In this document: in pieces, positions 1 to 7,396 of the stretch
Layout of the letters: each line of letters opens with the position of its first letter
Position numbering within the stretch: the stretch's first letter is position 1
IMG/VR virus record: IMGVR_UViG_3300048042_000185
Location: 1-32,935 of that record
Source of the DNA: a virus
Strand: one strand, 5' to 3'
DNA length: 32,935 nt
Made by a program: the position numbers and the translations under genes
Notes under the pieces: model-generated
Database searches by the model: none
What the model was told of the DNA's origin: nothing
Seen by the model: the letters and a program-made list of their open reading frames with translations, nothing else

Positions 1-201
1 ATGGCCAAGCGAACTAGCATCACCACCGATCTGCTGCGGTGCAAGGCGCGGTTGTGCACCGTTGTCCCGGAGGCCGTGGCAGTCGACCTCATTGAGAAGC
101 TCGTGGCCAAACTGCAAGCGGAGCAGCAGGCCGAGGTCGACATTGACGCACTCAACCGCACCATGGCTCCTGGGGAGGCGTTCGATGCACTGTTCAACTA
201 A
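1..201 (+). CDS. Small phage hypothetical protein (66 aa)
   Basis: An open frame starts with ATG at the first base of the window, so the true start could lie further upstream. The product is short, mostly helical and charged, without a signal peptide, membrane segment or motif I recognise. It overlaps the next gene by 17 bases, and the ribosome binding site of that gene lies inside this frame, which suggests translational coupling. Function unknown; probably a small early or regulatory phage protein. Confidence 0.5.
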   Translation: MAKRTSITTDLLRCKARLCTVVPEAVAVDLIEKLVAKLQAEQQAEVDIDALNRTMAPGEAFDALFN

Positions 202-724
202 GTCTGCAACCACGTTGGAGCGAGCCTGGACCAACCACCAGGCCGCTCCGGACGCCGACACGCTCAACAACCTCCTCATCCACCTGCGGTCTCCTATACG
301 GGCTGCGGTGGTGAGGACTTTACCCCAGGCTCTCTCAGCATCGGTGGATGATGCAACCCAAGCTGGATTGGTCAAGGCGTGGAGTCACCTTCACAAAATA
401 AAGGGTTCAATCAAATCGTGGGCCTGGGGTATTGGCAGGAATGCTGCTCTCGATCTGATCCGCAAGGACAACCGGCGACCCGTGGATGAGTTCGATCCCG
501 AGCGCGATGCTCCGATCGCCGAAGCGATCAGCAACGAGGAGATGCCATCGAGCCTAACACCTGAGGAACGCGCCTTTGCTTACGAGTGGGTTGAACACGG
601 CTCCGAGCGCGAGGTAAGCGAGGCACTGGGTATGTCTCGTCGTGCAGTCCGCAAGGTGATCGCTGCCATCACAGACAAATATCAGGAGTGCTACGCCGAG
701 CGGTACCAAAACCCTGGTGTTTGA
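185..724 (+). CDS. ECF-like RNA polymerase sigma factor (phage)
   Basis: The 179-residue product has the two-domain plan of an extracytoplasmic-function sigma factor. Residues about 25-97 look like region 2: a DDATQAGLVKAW helix, then SWAWGIGRNAALDLIRK followed by a basic stretch. Residues about 124-165 look like region 4, a helix-turn-helix with LTPEERAF and ALGMSRRAVRKVIAA. The start at 185 is chosen because GGGGAGG lies at about 172-178 with good spacing; a longer frame from 62 exists but its N-terminus is a frame-shadow of the preceding gene. It sits a few genes ahead of the terminase-head-tail block, so it may redirect host RNA polymerase to phage late promoters. That role is inferred. 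It could alternatively be a sigma-like activator that no longer binds core polymerase. Confidence 0.72.
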   Translation: MHCSTKSATTLERAWTNHQAAPDADTLNNLLIHLRSPIRAAVVRTLPQALSASVDDATQAGLVKAWSHLHKIKGSIKSWAWGIGRNAALDLIRKDNRRPVDEFDPERDAPIAEAISNEEMPSSLTPEERAFAYEWVEHGSEREVSEALGMSRRAVRKVIAAITDKYQECYAERYQNPGV

Positions 725-874
725 GCGTCATGTCGGTGCAAGGTTTTATTGACCCACCACGCCTGGACGGTGTGCGCCGACCTCGTCATATTTATGCGCT
801 GCAACAGTCCGGCTCCCCGCGCCAATCGTGGGCGGCCTTCCCCGCCGCCCTGGGCGCAACAACATGGAGCCACC

Positions 875-1045
875 ATGGCCCTGCAGATCATGCCTCACAT
901 ACGCGCTCTCAGTTGCGATGAGTGCGGCGAGGTGATTGAGGTTCCACAGCGACTGTGGCGGCTCACTGACGACTTACTGGTCTTTCGCGAGCAAGCGGAA
1001 GAGAAACATCAACACCTTCGGATAAAAGGAAAGAAATCACTATGA
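875..1045 (+). CDS. Small CxxC protein (56 aa)
   Basis: I chose the ATG at 875 because GGAG stands just before it; the frame is open from 749 but that extension is Pro/Arg-rich and unlike coding sequence. The 56-residue product carries one CDEC (CxxC) motif near residue 15, as in half of a zinc ribbon, followed by a charged helical C-terminus rich in Lys and Glu. Its stop overlaps the next start as ATGA (1042-1045), so the two are probably coupled. It could be a small zinc-binding regulator; no family recognised. Confidence 0.5.
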   Translation: MALQIMPHIRALSCDECGEVIEVPQRLWRLTDDLLVFREQAEEKHQHLRIKGKKSL

Positions 1046-1362
1046 CAAACAAGATTGAAGAGATTGGCGAAGACGTGCTGCACGCCGTGGAGTATCCCTT
1101 TGTGCACACCGCGCAGGCGATCGCTGTTCTCTCCTCACTAATTAAGCATAGTTCGCCCGTGAAAGACGCCATCGTTGCGCTTGTCAAGGCTGCCGAGGTC
1201 GTGGATGTGGATGCAGTATCTGTCATCGCCGCCAAGGGTATCGACGTGCCCGCCGACATTAAGGCATTCGCTGACGTCGAAGCCTTCTTCATTGCGTTCA
1301 AGACACAGTTTTTGCCGGTCATCGAGGCCGCGTATAAAGATTTGGCAGCCGACGTTAAGTAG
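1042..1362 (+). CDS. Phage hypothetical helical protein (106 aa)
   Basis: The start overlaps the previous stop by four bases. The product is mildly acidic and strongly helical, with an Ala/Val-rich middle (residues about 35-65) but no clear membrane segment, cysteine or catalytic motif. I recall similar short proteins in temperate phages near the HNH/terminase block, but I cannot name a family. The stop codon abuts the GTG start of the HNH gene, so it lies within the same operon. Confidence 0.6.
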   Translation: MTNKIEEIGEDVLHAVEYPFVHTAQAIAVLSSLIKHSSPVKDAIVALVKAAEVVDVDAVSVIAAKGIDVPADIKAFADVEAFFIAFKTQFLPVIEAAYKDLAADVK

Positions 1363-1710
1363 GTGCCACAACGCCCCCAGAGACCATGCAGGTCCCCAGG
1401 ATGCCCTGCGTTAGTCCCATGCGGCTACTGCGAGAAGCACACGAAGCACTCCGCAATCAAGCTTTACGACAAGACACGTGGCACGGCGCACCAGCGAGGC
1501 TTCGACCGCAAGTGGCAGCGGTTCCGGGTCGCCTACCTGAAGCGCAATCCACTTTGTGTTGACTGCTCGGCCACCGGGATTATCAGGTTGGCCGAACACA
1601 TCCATCACATAGCCAAGTTACAAGTCCACCGGGACCTCCAATATCTGGAGAGTAATTTGATGGCACTTTGTGCTTCCTGCCATGACCGGAGAACCGCACG
1701 CGGGGAGTGA
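1363..1710 (+). CDS. HNH endonuclease
   Basis: The 115-residue product is a small phage HNH nuclease. An N-terminal zinc cluster (Cys9, Cys14, Cys20, Cys23) is followed by the linker TRGTAHQRGFDRKWQRFR, which is usual in these phage enzymes. The core then has CVDC (65-68), AEHIHHI (77-83) with the catalytic His region, Asn98 and CASCH (103-107). All expected metal and catalytic positions are present. It starts with GTG directly after the preceding stop. In HK97-like phages an HNH enzyme encoded next to the terminase genes cooperates with terminase in cutting concatemeric DNA at cos sites. The position about 0.8 kb upstream of the small terminase fits that role. Confidence 0.93.
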   Translation: MPQRPQRPCRSPGCPALVPCGYCEKHTKHSAIKLYDKTRGTAHQRGFDRKWQRFRVAYLKRNPLCVDCSATGIIRLAEHIHHIAKLQVHRDLQYLESNLMALCASCHDRRTARGE

Positions 1711-1713
1711 TCT

Positions 1714-2067
1714 ATGTCTGCATATGTGTCTATATCTGACCATCAGGTTAAGCGTTGCGTAAGAATCCATTTTTCGCCAGCAACCGCTCAGGTCGAGTAC
1801 CTCGCGACGCCAGATGATGCTGAGTTGCCGATTGATGGAATTGCCGAGATTGCAATCTGCCCCGACGGCGTGAATCACCTCGTATATAGATGTGAACTGA
1901 GCGATGGCAAGAAGGAGTCGGAACGTCAGGTCGCATCAGTTGTGATGCTCCGCACGATGGTCTACAGGCTGCACGCTCCGCCGACCCTCACCGGGATAGA
2001 TGCACAATATCAGAGACCTTGTGCCATACCCACACCTTCCCAGCATCGGGCAACAGACCGGCGATGA
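1714..2067 (+). CDS. Hypothetical protein (117 aa), overlaps a convergent gene
   Basis: It begins three bases after the HNH stop, so it is probably co-transcribed. Residues 1-90 look like a compact beta-rich domain with alternating hydrophobic residues. The last ~27 residues are Pro/Arg/Gln-rich and coincide with the 80 bases that are antisense to the minus-strand gene at 1988-2368, so the C-terminus may be a read-through shadow. No family recognised. The tight spacing to HNH is the main argument for a real gene. Confidence 0.55.
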   Translation: MSAYVSISDHQVKRCVRIHFSPATAQVEYLATPDDAELPIDGIAEIAICPDGVNHLVYRCELSDGKKESERQVASVVMLRTMVYRLHAPPTLTGIDAQYQRPCAIPTPSQHRATDRR

Positions 2068-2368
2068 GCGTGCCGATTGCAATCAAGGCGATTGCAGCGC
2101 CCTTCACGAGTTGTGGTAAGGATGCTCTCAGCGTGTGGTCCCGCAGGTAGTCGTAGCCATCCGCAGTCACCCCCAGGACGATGTACTCCTTGTGCGGAGA
2201 CTCCATGCTCGTCACGTCCTCGACATCGATGTAATCGCGATCAGCGCAATAACCAATGGTCACACTCAGCCGCTTATAGTCCCAGCCGGGCACAAGATTT
2301 GGGTCCGTCTGCCGACACTCGGACTGCAGCGTCGCTTTGAGTAGTTTGCATATATCTCGGCTGGTCAT
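1988..2368 (-). CDS. Membrane-anchored winged-helix-like small protein (126 aa)
   Basis: This is the only minus-strand gene in the left half. Residues 1-80 include LGVTADGYDYLRDHT, resembling the last helix and wing of winged-helix domains in DUF2513-type phage proteins. A hydrophobic segment follows (residues about 89-107), then a short charged tail. It may tether a DNA- or protein-binding domain to the membrane. Its 3' end overlaps the convergent plus-strand gene by 80 bases. Just upstream of its start lies a perfect palindrome (2378-2393) shared with the divergent terminase operon. A role in superinfection exclusion or in regulating the divergent genes is possible but inferred. Confidence 0.6.
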   Translation of the reverse strand: MTSRDICKLLKATLQSECRQTDPNLVPGWDYKRLSVTIGYCADRDYIDVEDVTSMESPHKEYIVLGVTADGYDYLRDHTLRASLPQLVKGAAIALIAIGTLIAGLLPDAGKVWVWHKVSDIVHLSR

Positions 2369-2377
2369 TGAATCATT

Positions 2378-2393
2378 CTACCCCGTGGGGTAG
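2378..2393. promoter_or_regulatory. Palindrome CTACCCC-GT-GGGGTAG, candidate operator
   Basis: The two 7-base arms are perfect complements with a 2-base centre. That loop is too tight for a stable RNA hairpin, so a dimeric DNA-binding protein site is likelier. It sits 10 bases upstream of the minus-strand start at 2368 and about 95 bases before the small terminase start, in the only divergent intergenic region of the left half. Confidence 0.4.
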
Positions 2394-2488
2394 GGGGTCG
2401 AAATACCTCCGAGGTGATGCCGCCGAAGACCGCAACATGGTTTTCTTTTCATATCCGCAGTTCAATAAATTCGACTTTTTGAGTCCTC

Positions 2489-2893
2489 ATGTGTCCACAG
2501 CCCCGTAAGCCGACCTCCCTCCTGCTCTTGAACGGATCTGTGGACCACGACAAGAAGCGCTACGCTAATCGGACACGTGAACCAAAACCTACGGGTGCCC
2601 TGGGCTCAGCACCAAAGCATTTTGATGAGCCGCTGAGACAGATTTGGAAGGAGGTGGTCAAGTCTATCCCTCCCGGTGTGCTTACCAACTCCGACCGCAT
2701 CATCCTGGAGTTGGCCTGCCGCTTAACTTACAAGATGCGAGCTGGCGATCTGACCTCTTCCAACGCCGCGCAGTTGGTTTCCTGCCTTAGCCGCCTGGCG
2801 ATGACACCCGCTGACAGAAGCCGTGTGAATCTCGCTCCCGACCAAGGGAACAAGCTGGTTCCGGACTCACCCTTCGCGCAATTCGCAGGATAA
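2489..2893 (+). CDS. terS: Phage terminase small subunit (P27-like)
   Basis: The 134-residue product has the layout of P27-family small terminases: a basic N-terminus (RKPTSLLLLNGSVDHDKKRY), a short proline-containing linker (EPKPTGALGSAPKHFD), then a helical region beginning with LRQIWKEVV and LTNSDRIILELACRL. Small terminases bind the packaging-initiation site and load the large subunit. It is directly followed by the large subunit gene, eight bases later. The ribosome binding site is weak (GAG). The C-terminal ~40 residues are less typical of the family. Confidence 0.85.
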   Translation: MCPQPRKPTSLLLLNGSVDHDKKRYANRTREPKPTGALGSAPKHFDEPLRQIWKEVVKSIPPGVLTNSDRIILELACRLTYKMRAGDLTSSNAAQLVSCLSRLAMTPADRSRVNLAPDQGNKLVPDSPFAQFAG

Positions 2894-2901
2894 AGACATG
2901 C

Positions 2902-4581
2902 ATGACACACGCCGAGACAGCCACACAGTACGCGATCGACATAACCCTCGGGAAAATACCCGCGTGTAACTGGATCAAGCTTGCCTGTCAGCGTCACCTC
3001 GATGATCTGAGCCGCCCGAACTTCCAGTACATCTTCAGCGACGCGAAGGCCAACAGGTTCTGCGATTTTCTGGAGTGCCTCCCCCACACCAAGGGTAAGT
3101 GGGCTGCCAAGCGTGAACTGCTGAAGTTGCAACCCTGGCAATCATTTATTGGCGCGTCGCTGTTCGGTTGGGTGGACAAGGACACTGGACTTCGCCGCTT
3201 CCGAGAATGTTTTCTGCTCGTACCCAGAAAGAACGGAAAATCTCCAATCGCAGCCGGAACCGGCGTGTACATGACCTCAGCGGACAATGAGGCTGGGGCC
3301 GAGGTCGTATGTGGCGCAACAACTGAACGCCAAGCTTGGGAAGTTTTTCGCCCGGCAAAAATCATGGTGGAGAAGACCCCTGACCTACGCAAGATCATGG
3401 GCTTCAAGGTCAACGCCAAGTCGCTAGTGGTTGAAGCCACAGGTTCGCGGTTCGAGCCTGTTATCGGCAAGCCAGGCGACGGCCAGTCAATCTCCTGTGG
3501 TATTGCAGATGAATTTCACGAGGCTGACACCGCAGATTTGTACGACTGCTTCAAGACCGGCATGGTTGGCCGTGAGCAGCCCCTGTTGATGGTGATAACC
3601 ACTGCGGGCTGGAACATCGCTGGGCCTTGTCATGACTTGCAGATCACCGCGCAGAGAGTGCTTGAGCGGTCCATCATCGATGAGCGGCTCTTCGCTCTCA
3701 TATATACGATTGACGATGGTGTTGATTGGACCTCTGAGTTGGCACTGAGAATGGCCAACCCGAACTTTGGAGTGTCAGTTACCGCTGAGACGCTGCTGCA
3801 TGACCAGGCACAAGCAGTCCAGAACGCTTCAAAGGCAAACGTTTTTAAAACAAAGCACCTCAATATATGGTGCTCCGCCAACTCATCCTTCTTCAATATG
3901 ACGGCCTGGAACAAAGCAGCCGACCTCAAGCTGAACGAAGCAGGCTTCAAGGACGACCCACTCTACATCGGCGTCGATCTTGCATCGCAGATCGATTTGA
4001 GCGCGGTCATCAAGGTATACGTCCGCCGAATCGATGCAAAGCTCCACTATTACATTTTCGTCCGGCACTACCTTCCCGAAGATCGCATCTCCCTCCCGGA
4101 AAACCAGCACTATCAAAAGTGGGACGCTGGGCATCACCTTATCGCCACTGATGGGGCCGCACTTGATTACTCATTGGTGCGCGGTGATCTGGTGGCCGAC
4201 ATCACCGGCCACAACTGCATTGCGGTTTGCTACGACCAGGCCTATGCCTCGCAAATTATGCAGGAGCTAAACACCCTCACCCAGGTAACCCTGTGCGAGG
4301 TTCCGCAGCGAGTAACACACCTGTCGCTTCCGATGAAGGCGCTGGATGCAGCGATCCTGGATGGTCGCATTCACCACACCGGCGACCCTGTTTTGACTTG
4401 GTGCATGAGTAACGTCGTTGCGCACCCGGACAAAAACGACAATGTTTTCCCGAATAAACAGAAGCCCGAATACAAAATCGATGGCGCTGTCGCCCTGATC
4501 ACGGCGATGAACCGTGCCATCACCTGCGATGCGATCCAACCCAGGAGCAAGTTCGCGGCATTCACTCCTTTCAACCTTTAG
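2902..4581 (+). CDS. terL: Phage terminase large subunit (HK97 type)
   Basis: The 559-residue product is a complete two-domain packaging motor. The ATPase domain has a Walker A-like segment LLVPRKNGKS (residues 105-114), and Walker B with catalytic acid in CGIADEFHE (199-207). The C-terminal RNase H-like nuclease has its expected acidic residues in GVDLAS (Asp359), CYDQAYA (Asp445) and KIDGAVALI (Asp528). It translocates DNA into the prohead and cuts concatemers, docking on the portal encoded next. Length matches the family. An out-of-frame ATG four bases upstream is ignored because only the frame at 2902 continues. Confidence 0.97.
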   Translation: MTHAETATQYAIDITLGKIPACNWIKLACQRHLDDLSRPNFQYIFSDAKANRFCDFLECLPHTKGKWAAKRELLKLQPWQSFIGASLFGWVDKDTGLRRFRECFLLVPRKNGKSPIAAGTGVYMTSADNEAGAEVVCGATTERQAWEVFRPAKIMVEKTPDLRKIMGFKVNAKSLVVEATGSRFEPVIGKPGDGQSISCGIADEFHEADTADLYDCFKTGMVGREQPLLMVITTAGWNIAGPCHDLQITAQRVLERSIIDERLFALIYTIDDGVDWTSELALRMANPNFGVSVTAETLLHDQAQAVQNASKANVFKTKHLNIWCSANSSFFNMTAWNKAADLKLNEAGFKDDPLYIGVDLASQIDLSAVIKVYVRRIDAKLHYYIFVRHYLPEDRISLPENQHYQKWDAGHHLIATDGAALDYSLVRGDLVADITGHNCIAVCYDQAYASQIMQELNTLTQVTLCEVPQRVTHLSLPMKALDAAILDGRIHHTGDPVLTWCMSNVVAHPDKNDNVFPNKQKPEYKIDGAVALITAMNRAITCDAIQPRSKFAAFTPFNL

Positions 4582-4593
4582 ACACGAGACCAT

Positions 4594-6246
4594 ATGGCTC
4601 TATTCGATATATTTCGCCGCTCCGAGAAGCGCTCTGGGCCCATGGAGTCGCCCGCCATGTCCCTCTCGTCGGCGTTCAACTGGCTCATGAGCGGTTCCAA
4701 CACAACCGCCGCCGGTGAGGTGATCAACGAGCAGATCGCGATGCAGCACATCACCGTTTATACGTGCGTGCGCATCCTGGCCGAGGCGGTAGGCAGCCTT
4801 CCCCTCCTCCTGTACAAGCGCGAAGCAAAGGGCCGCAGCGAAGCGCTCGACAATCCATTGCACCGTATGTTTTCGGTTACTCCAAACGATGAGATGACCG
4901 CCTCAACGTTTTGGCAGACAATCGTTGGTTCCATGGCAGCCGCTGGCAATGGGTATTGTGAGATTGAGCGTAATCAGGCGCATCAGCCCGTGGGCCTGTA
5001 CCCACTAAACGCTCTCAGCACCAAACCCAAACGGGTCAAGCAGACCGGCAAGATAGTGTATGAGGCGCGCTCAGGGTCTGCTGACGGCGCAACGCGCTAT
5101 CTCGACGCCGCCGACGTGCTGCACTTCCCCCTGTTTTCCTGGGACGGCCTGCAAGGCATGTCCCCGATCGCCCAGGCGAAGAACGCTATCGGGCTTGCAG
5201 TAGCAGTTGAGAAATTCGGCTCCAAGTTTTTCGCTAACGGAAGTCGGCCCGGTGGAGTGCTCACCCCCATAGGTGATATCGACGAGGCGACCCTCAATAA
5301 CTTCCGCGCCCACTGGGAGAAATCTCAGTCAGGCGATAATCAAGGCCGCGTAGCGGTACTGCCGGGCGATTGGAAGTACCAAGAGACTGGCATCAGCCCC
5401 GAGGACAGCCAGTTTTTGCAAACAAGGCAGATGAGCCGTGCAGACATTGCCGCTCTCTTCCGGCTGGCCCCCCATCAGGTTGGTGATACGAGTCGCCTAT
5501 CGAACAACAATGCCGAGCAGGCTAGCCTGCAGTTTGTGGTAGACTCGCTGCGCCCATACGCGGTAGCGATTGAACAAGAGATTGCACGCAAGTTACTCCC
5601 TGTAGACGGCTCTCTGCACTGCGAGTTTGATATGTCGGCACGGCTCCGTGGCGATCTTAAATCAATGATGGAATCTTTCGCGGTTGGAAAGCAGTGGGGC
5701 ATCTACTCGACCAACACGATTCTCAACAAGCTCGGCGAGAACCCAATCGGACCTGAGGGCGACATAACCTGGGCCCCGGTGAATATGCAGGACAGCAAGC
5801 GCCTGTTGGACACGGAGCCTATACAGGATCAGCCCATTGGTGGGCTCAAACCCCTGCCACCTGAACCCGGTGGCACACCAATGACACCACGGTCCTTCGC
5901 TCCGTTGTTTGAGGACGCTGTAGGACGTGCAACCACACGCTCCAAGCGGGATCTTGACGCCTTGACTACGGTTTTCACCCCGGTTTTAAGCACGATTACT
6001 GCCCAGATCGAGGTCGAAGCACGGTCGAAGTTATCCCTGCCTGCTGAGTGGCACGCGTCAGACAAAGTCTCCCGTGAGCACCTGAAAGCCATGGTCTCGC
6101 GCTCCAGCGATTGGAACCCTGAAAACAGGGCGAAAACCACCGATTGTGAGCTAAAAAGGGCATTCAAAGCCCTCTACCTGGGCATTTACCGCGAGGCCGG
6201 TGCCACTTTGGCCGAGTCGCAGATCACCGAGGACACCAATGAATAG
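4594..6246 (+). CDS. Phage portal protein (HK97 family)
   Basis: The 550-residue product has the HK97 portal core: YTCVRILAEAVGSLPLLLYKR near residues 54-75, the NPLHRMFSVTPNDEMTAS segment, GNGYCEIERN, and the clip/wing region with HQVGDTSRLSNNNAEQ. Portals form the dodecameric DNA gate and the docking site for terminase and head-completion proteins. Residues from about 430 onward form a helical C-terminal extension of ~120 residues beyond the usual 400-430-residue family length; it may be the crown/barrel or a scaffold-binding arm. The gene overlaps the protease gene by 8 bases. Confidence 0.95.
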   Translation: MALFDIFRRSEKRSGPMESPAMSLSSAFNWLMSGSNTTAAGEVINEQIAMQHITVYTCVRILAEAVGSLPLLLYKREAKGRSEALDNPLHRMFSVTPNDEMTASTFWQTIVGSMAAAGNGYCEIERNQAHQPVGLYPLNALSTKPKRVKQTGKIVYEARSGSADGATRYLDAADVLHFPLFSWDGLQGMSPIAQAKNAIGLAVAVEKFGSKFFANGSRPGGVLTPIGDIDEATLNNFRAHWEKSQSGDNQGRVAVLPGDWKYQETGISPEDSQFLQTRQMSRADIAALFRLAPHQVGDTSRLSNNNAEQASLQFVVDSLRPYAVAIEQEIARKLLPVDGSLHCEFDMSARLRGDLKSMMESFAVGKQWGIYSTNTILNKLGENPIGPEGDITWAPVNMQDSKRLLDTEPIQDQPIGGLKPLPPEPGGTPMTPRSFAPLFEDAVGRATTRSKRDLDALTTVFTPVLSTITAQIEVEARSKLSLPAEWHASDKVSREHLKAMVSRSSDWNPENRAKTTDCELKRAFKALYLGIYREAGATLAESQITEDTNE

Positions 6247-6934
6247 GCGCGAAATCAGATCGTCCCTTCACGAGTTGCGAATGAAGGGCGGCGGTGGCAA
6301 CACACTGACCGGTTCCATTGCAGTTTTCAACTCGCTTTCGGAAGACCTCGGCGGTTTTCGCGAGCTACTTGCTCCTGGATGCTTCACGTCATCGTTAAAG
6401 GGGGACATTAGGGCCCTGGTGAACCACAGCACCTCCGCCTGCGTCGGCAGAACGACCGCAGGCACACTGCGCCTAACTCAGGATGAGCATGGACTCCAGT
6501 TTGAGTGCGACCTCCCTGATACTACGGCGGCTCGCGACCTCAAGGTTAGTTGCGAACGCGGAGATGTAACCGGATGCTCGTTTGGGTTCATCTGCAAAGA
6601 CGATGACTGGGCGGTAACCGACCAAGAGACAATTCGCACTGTGAAGGACGCCGAGTTGTTTGAGGTAAGCGTCGGTGTGACATTCCCCGCGTACGAGGAT
6701 TCTCATGCGCAGTTGCGCTCCATGTTTCCTGATGGAGCAGTGGCGATCCCTAAACACGAGAAACGCTCCAACGCTAACGACTGCGCATGTGATTGCCCGG
6801 AATGCCAGGGCGATGACTGCGCCGATTGCAGCGATACCGATTGCGACGACCCCAACTGTCTCGCCAACCAACGCTCCAAGGCGTTCAGCGCTGAGCGCTG
6901 CCGCATGGAGATGCAACTCGCGCTGCTCAAGTGA
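6239..6934 (+). CDS. Prohead maturation protease with Cys/Asp-rich C-terminal tail
   Basis: The ATG at 6239 overlaps the portal stop, as usual for this pair. Residues 1-165 match HK97-type prohead proteases, a herpes-assemblin-like fold. The catalytic triad is readable as His63 (ALVNHSTS), Ser114 (TGCSFGF) and an acidic residue in ELFEVSVG (139-142). The enzyme cleaves the capsid delta domain during maturation. After residue ~178 comes an added tail with eight cysteines (182, 184, 186, 189, 194, 197, 202, 207) among many Asp residues. The spacing is typical of metal-binding or disulfide-linked modules and the tail is not part of the canonical enzyme. Confidence 0.93.
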   Translation: MNRREIRSSLHELRMKGGGGNTLTGSIAVFNSLSEDLGGFRELLAPGCFTSSLKGDIRALVNHSTSACVGRTTAGTLRLTQDEHGLQFECDLPDTTAARDLKVSCERGDVTGCSFGFICKDDDWAVTDQETIRTVKDAELFEVSVGVTFPAYEDSHAQLRSMFPDGAVAIPKHEKRSNANDCACDCPECQGDDCADCSDTDCDDPNCLANQRSKAFSAERCRMEMQLALLK

Positions 6935-6942
6935 GGATGAAA

Positions 6943-7110
6943 ATGTCCATCGAAGACGGAATCATTCCGAAGTTATACGTCGCACTCGACCGCATCGCCA
7001 CTGGCATTGAGCATAGCAATGACCTGCTCACCCAGTTGGTCAGCGTCAAGCCCACACCGACCCGCAAGCGCGTGACTGAGACCGCAACAATCAACAAGGA
7101 GCAGCAATGA
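6943..7110 (+). CDS. Small phage protein (55 aa)
   Basis: A short frame translates to a soluble protein beginning MSIEDGIIPKLYVALDRIATGIEH. GAGG at 6933-6936 gives correct spacing to the ATG at 6943; an ATG six bases earlier is too close to that site. It ends in an ATGA overlap with the next mini-gene (7107-7110), and AAGGAG for that gene lies within its 3' end. Predicted to be mostly one helix with a basic C-terminus. Lying between protease and capsid, it could be a scaffold-like or decoration factor, but no family is recognised. Confidence 0.6.
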   Translation: MSIEDGIIPKLYVALDRIATGIEHSNDLLTQLVSVKPTPTRKRVTETATINKEQQ

Positions 7111-7253
7111 CCTACCAGGATGTAGTTGACCAGGTTGTTGCAGCCACACTGACCGCAATCGCGGATGGCACCCTCTCGACCTACACCCCGGTGGAGAGTG
7201 TTGCAGCGATCCTCGGACTCGACGCCTTTGAGTCCGTTGTCCCCGCCGAATAA
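7107..7253 (+). CDS. Small phage protein (48 aa)
   Basis: It starts in an ATGA overlap with the preceding mini-gene and has an excellent AAGGAG six bases upstream of the ATG. The product begins MTYQDVVDQVVAATLTAIAD and ends with an acidic tail. It has no cysteines, membrane segment or signal peptide. The strong ribosome binding site and coupled overlap are the evidence that it is translated. Position before the capsid gene suggests a head-related accessory role; unproven. Confidence 0.58.
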   Translation: MTYQDVVDQVVAATLTAIADGTLSTYTPVESVAAILGLDAFESVVPAE

Positions 7254-7278
7254 GTAGTACCCCCAAGCTTAGTTACAC

Positions 7279-7332
7279 GCAGGGCGGACGCGAGGATCAT
7301 CCTCCGCGCTCAACCGCATTCGCCCGCCCTGC
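7279..7332 (+). promoter_or_regulatory. Structured leader upstream of the capsid gene
   Basis: GCAGGGCGG (7279-7287) pairs perfectly with CCGCCCTGC (7324-7332), and AGGAT/ATCCT (7293-7303) lies inside. There is no T-run, so it is not a classical terminator. It occupies the 143-base gap before the capsid gene and could be an RNA processing or stabilising element that raises capsid mRNA. Inference from sequence only. Confidence 0.4.
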
Positions 7333-7396
7333 TGCAAGAGAACGATCACTGGCGTGATGGCTGCTCTGCACCAAACCCCGCAAATGGAGAAACACA

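Noticed and set aside
7255-7265. AGTACCCCCAA shared with the integrase upstream region (25763-25773), possible att or regulator repeat
   Set aside because: An 11-base match is expected many times by chance in 33 kb, and no surrounding similarity is seen.
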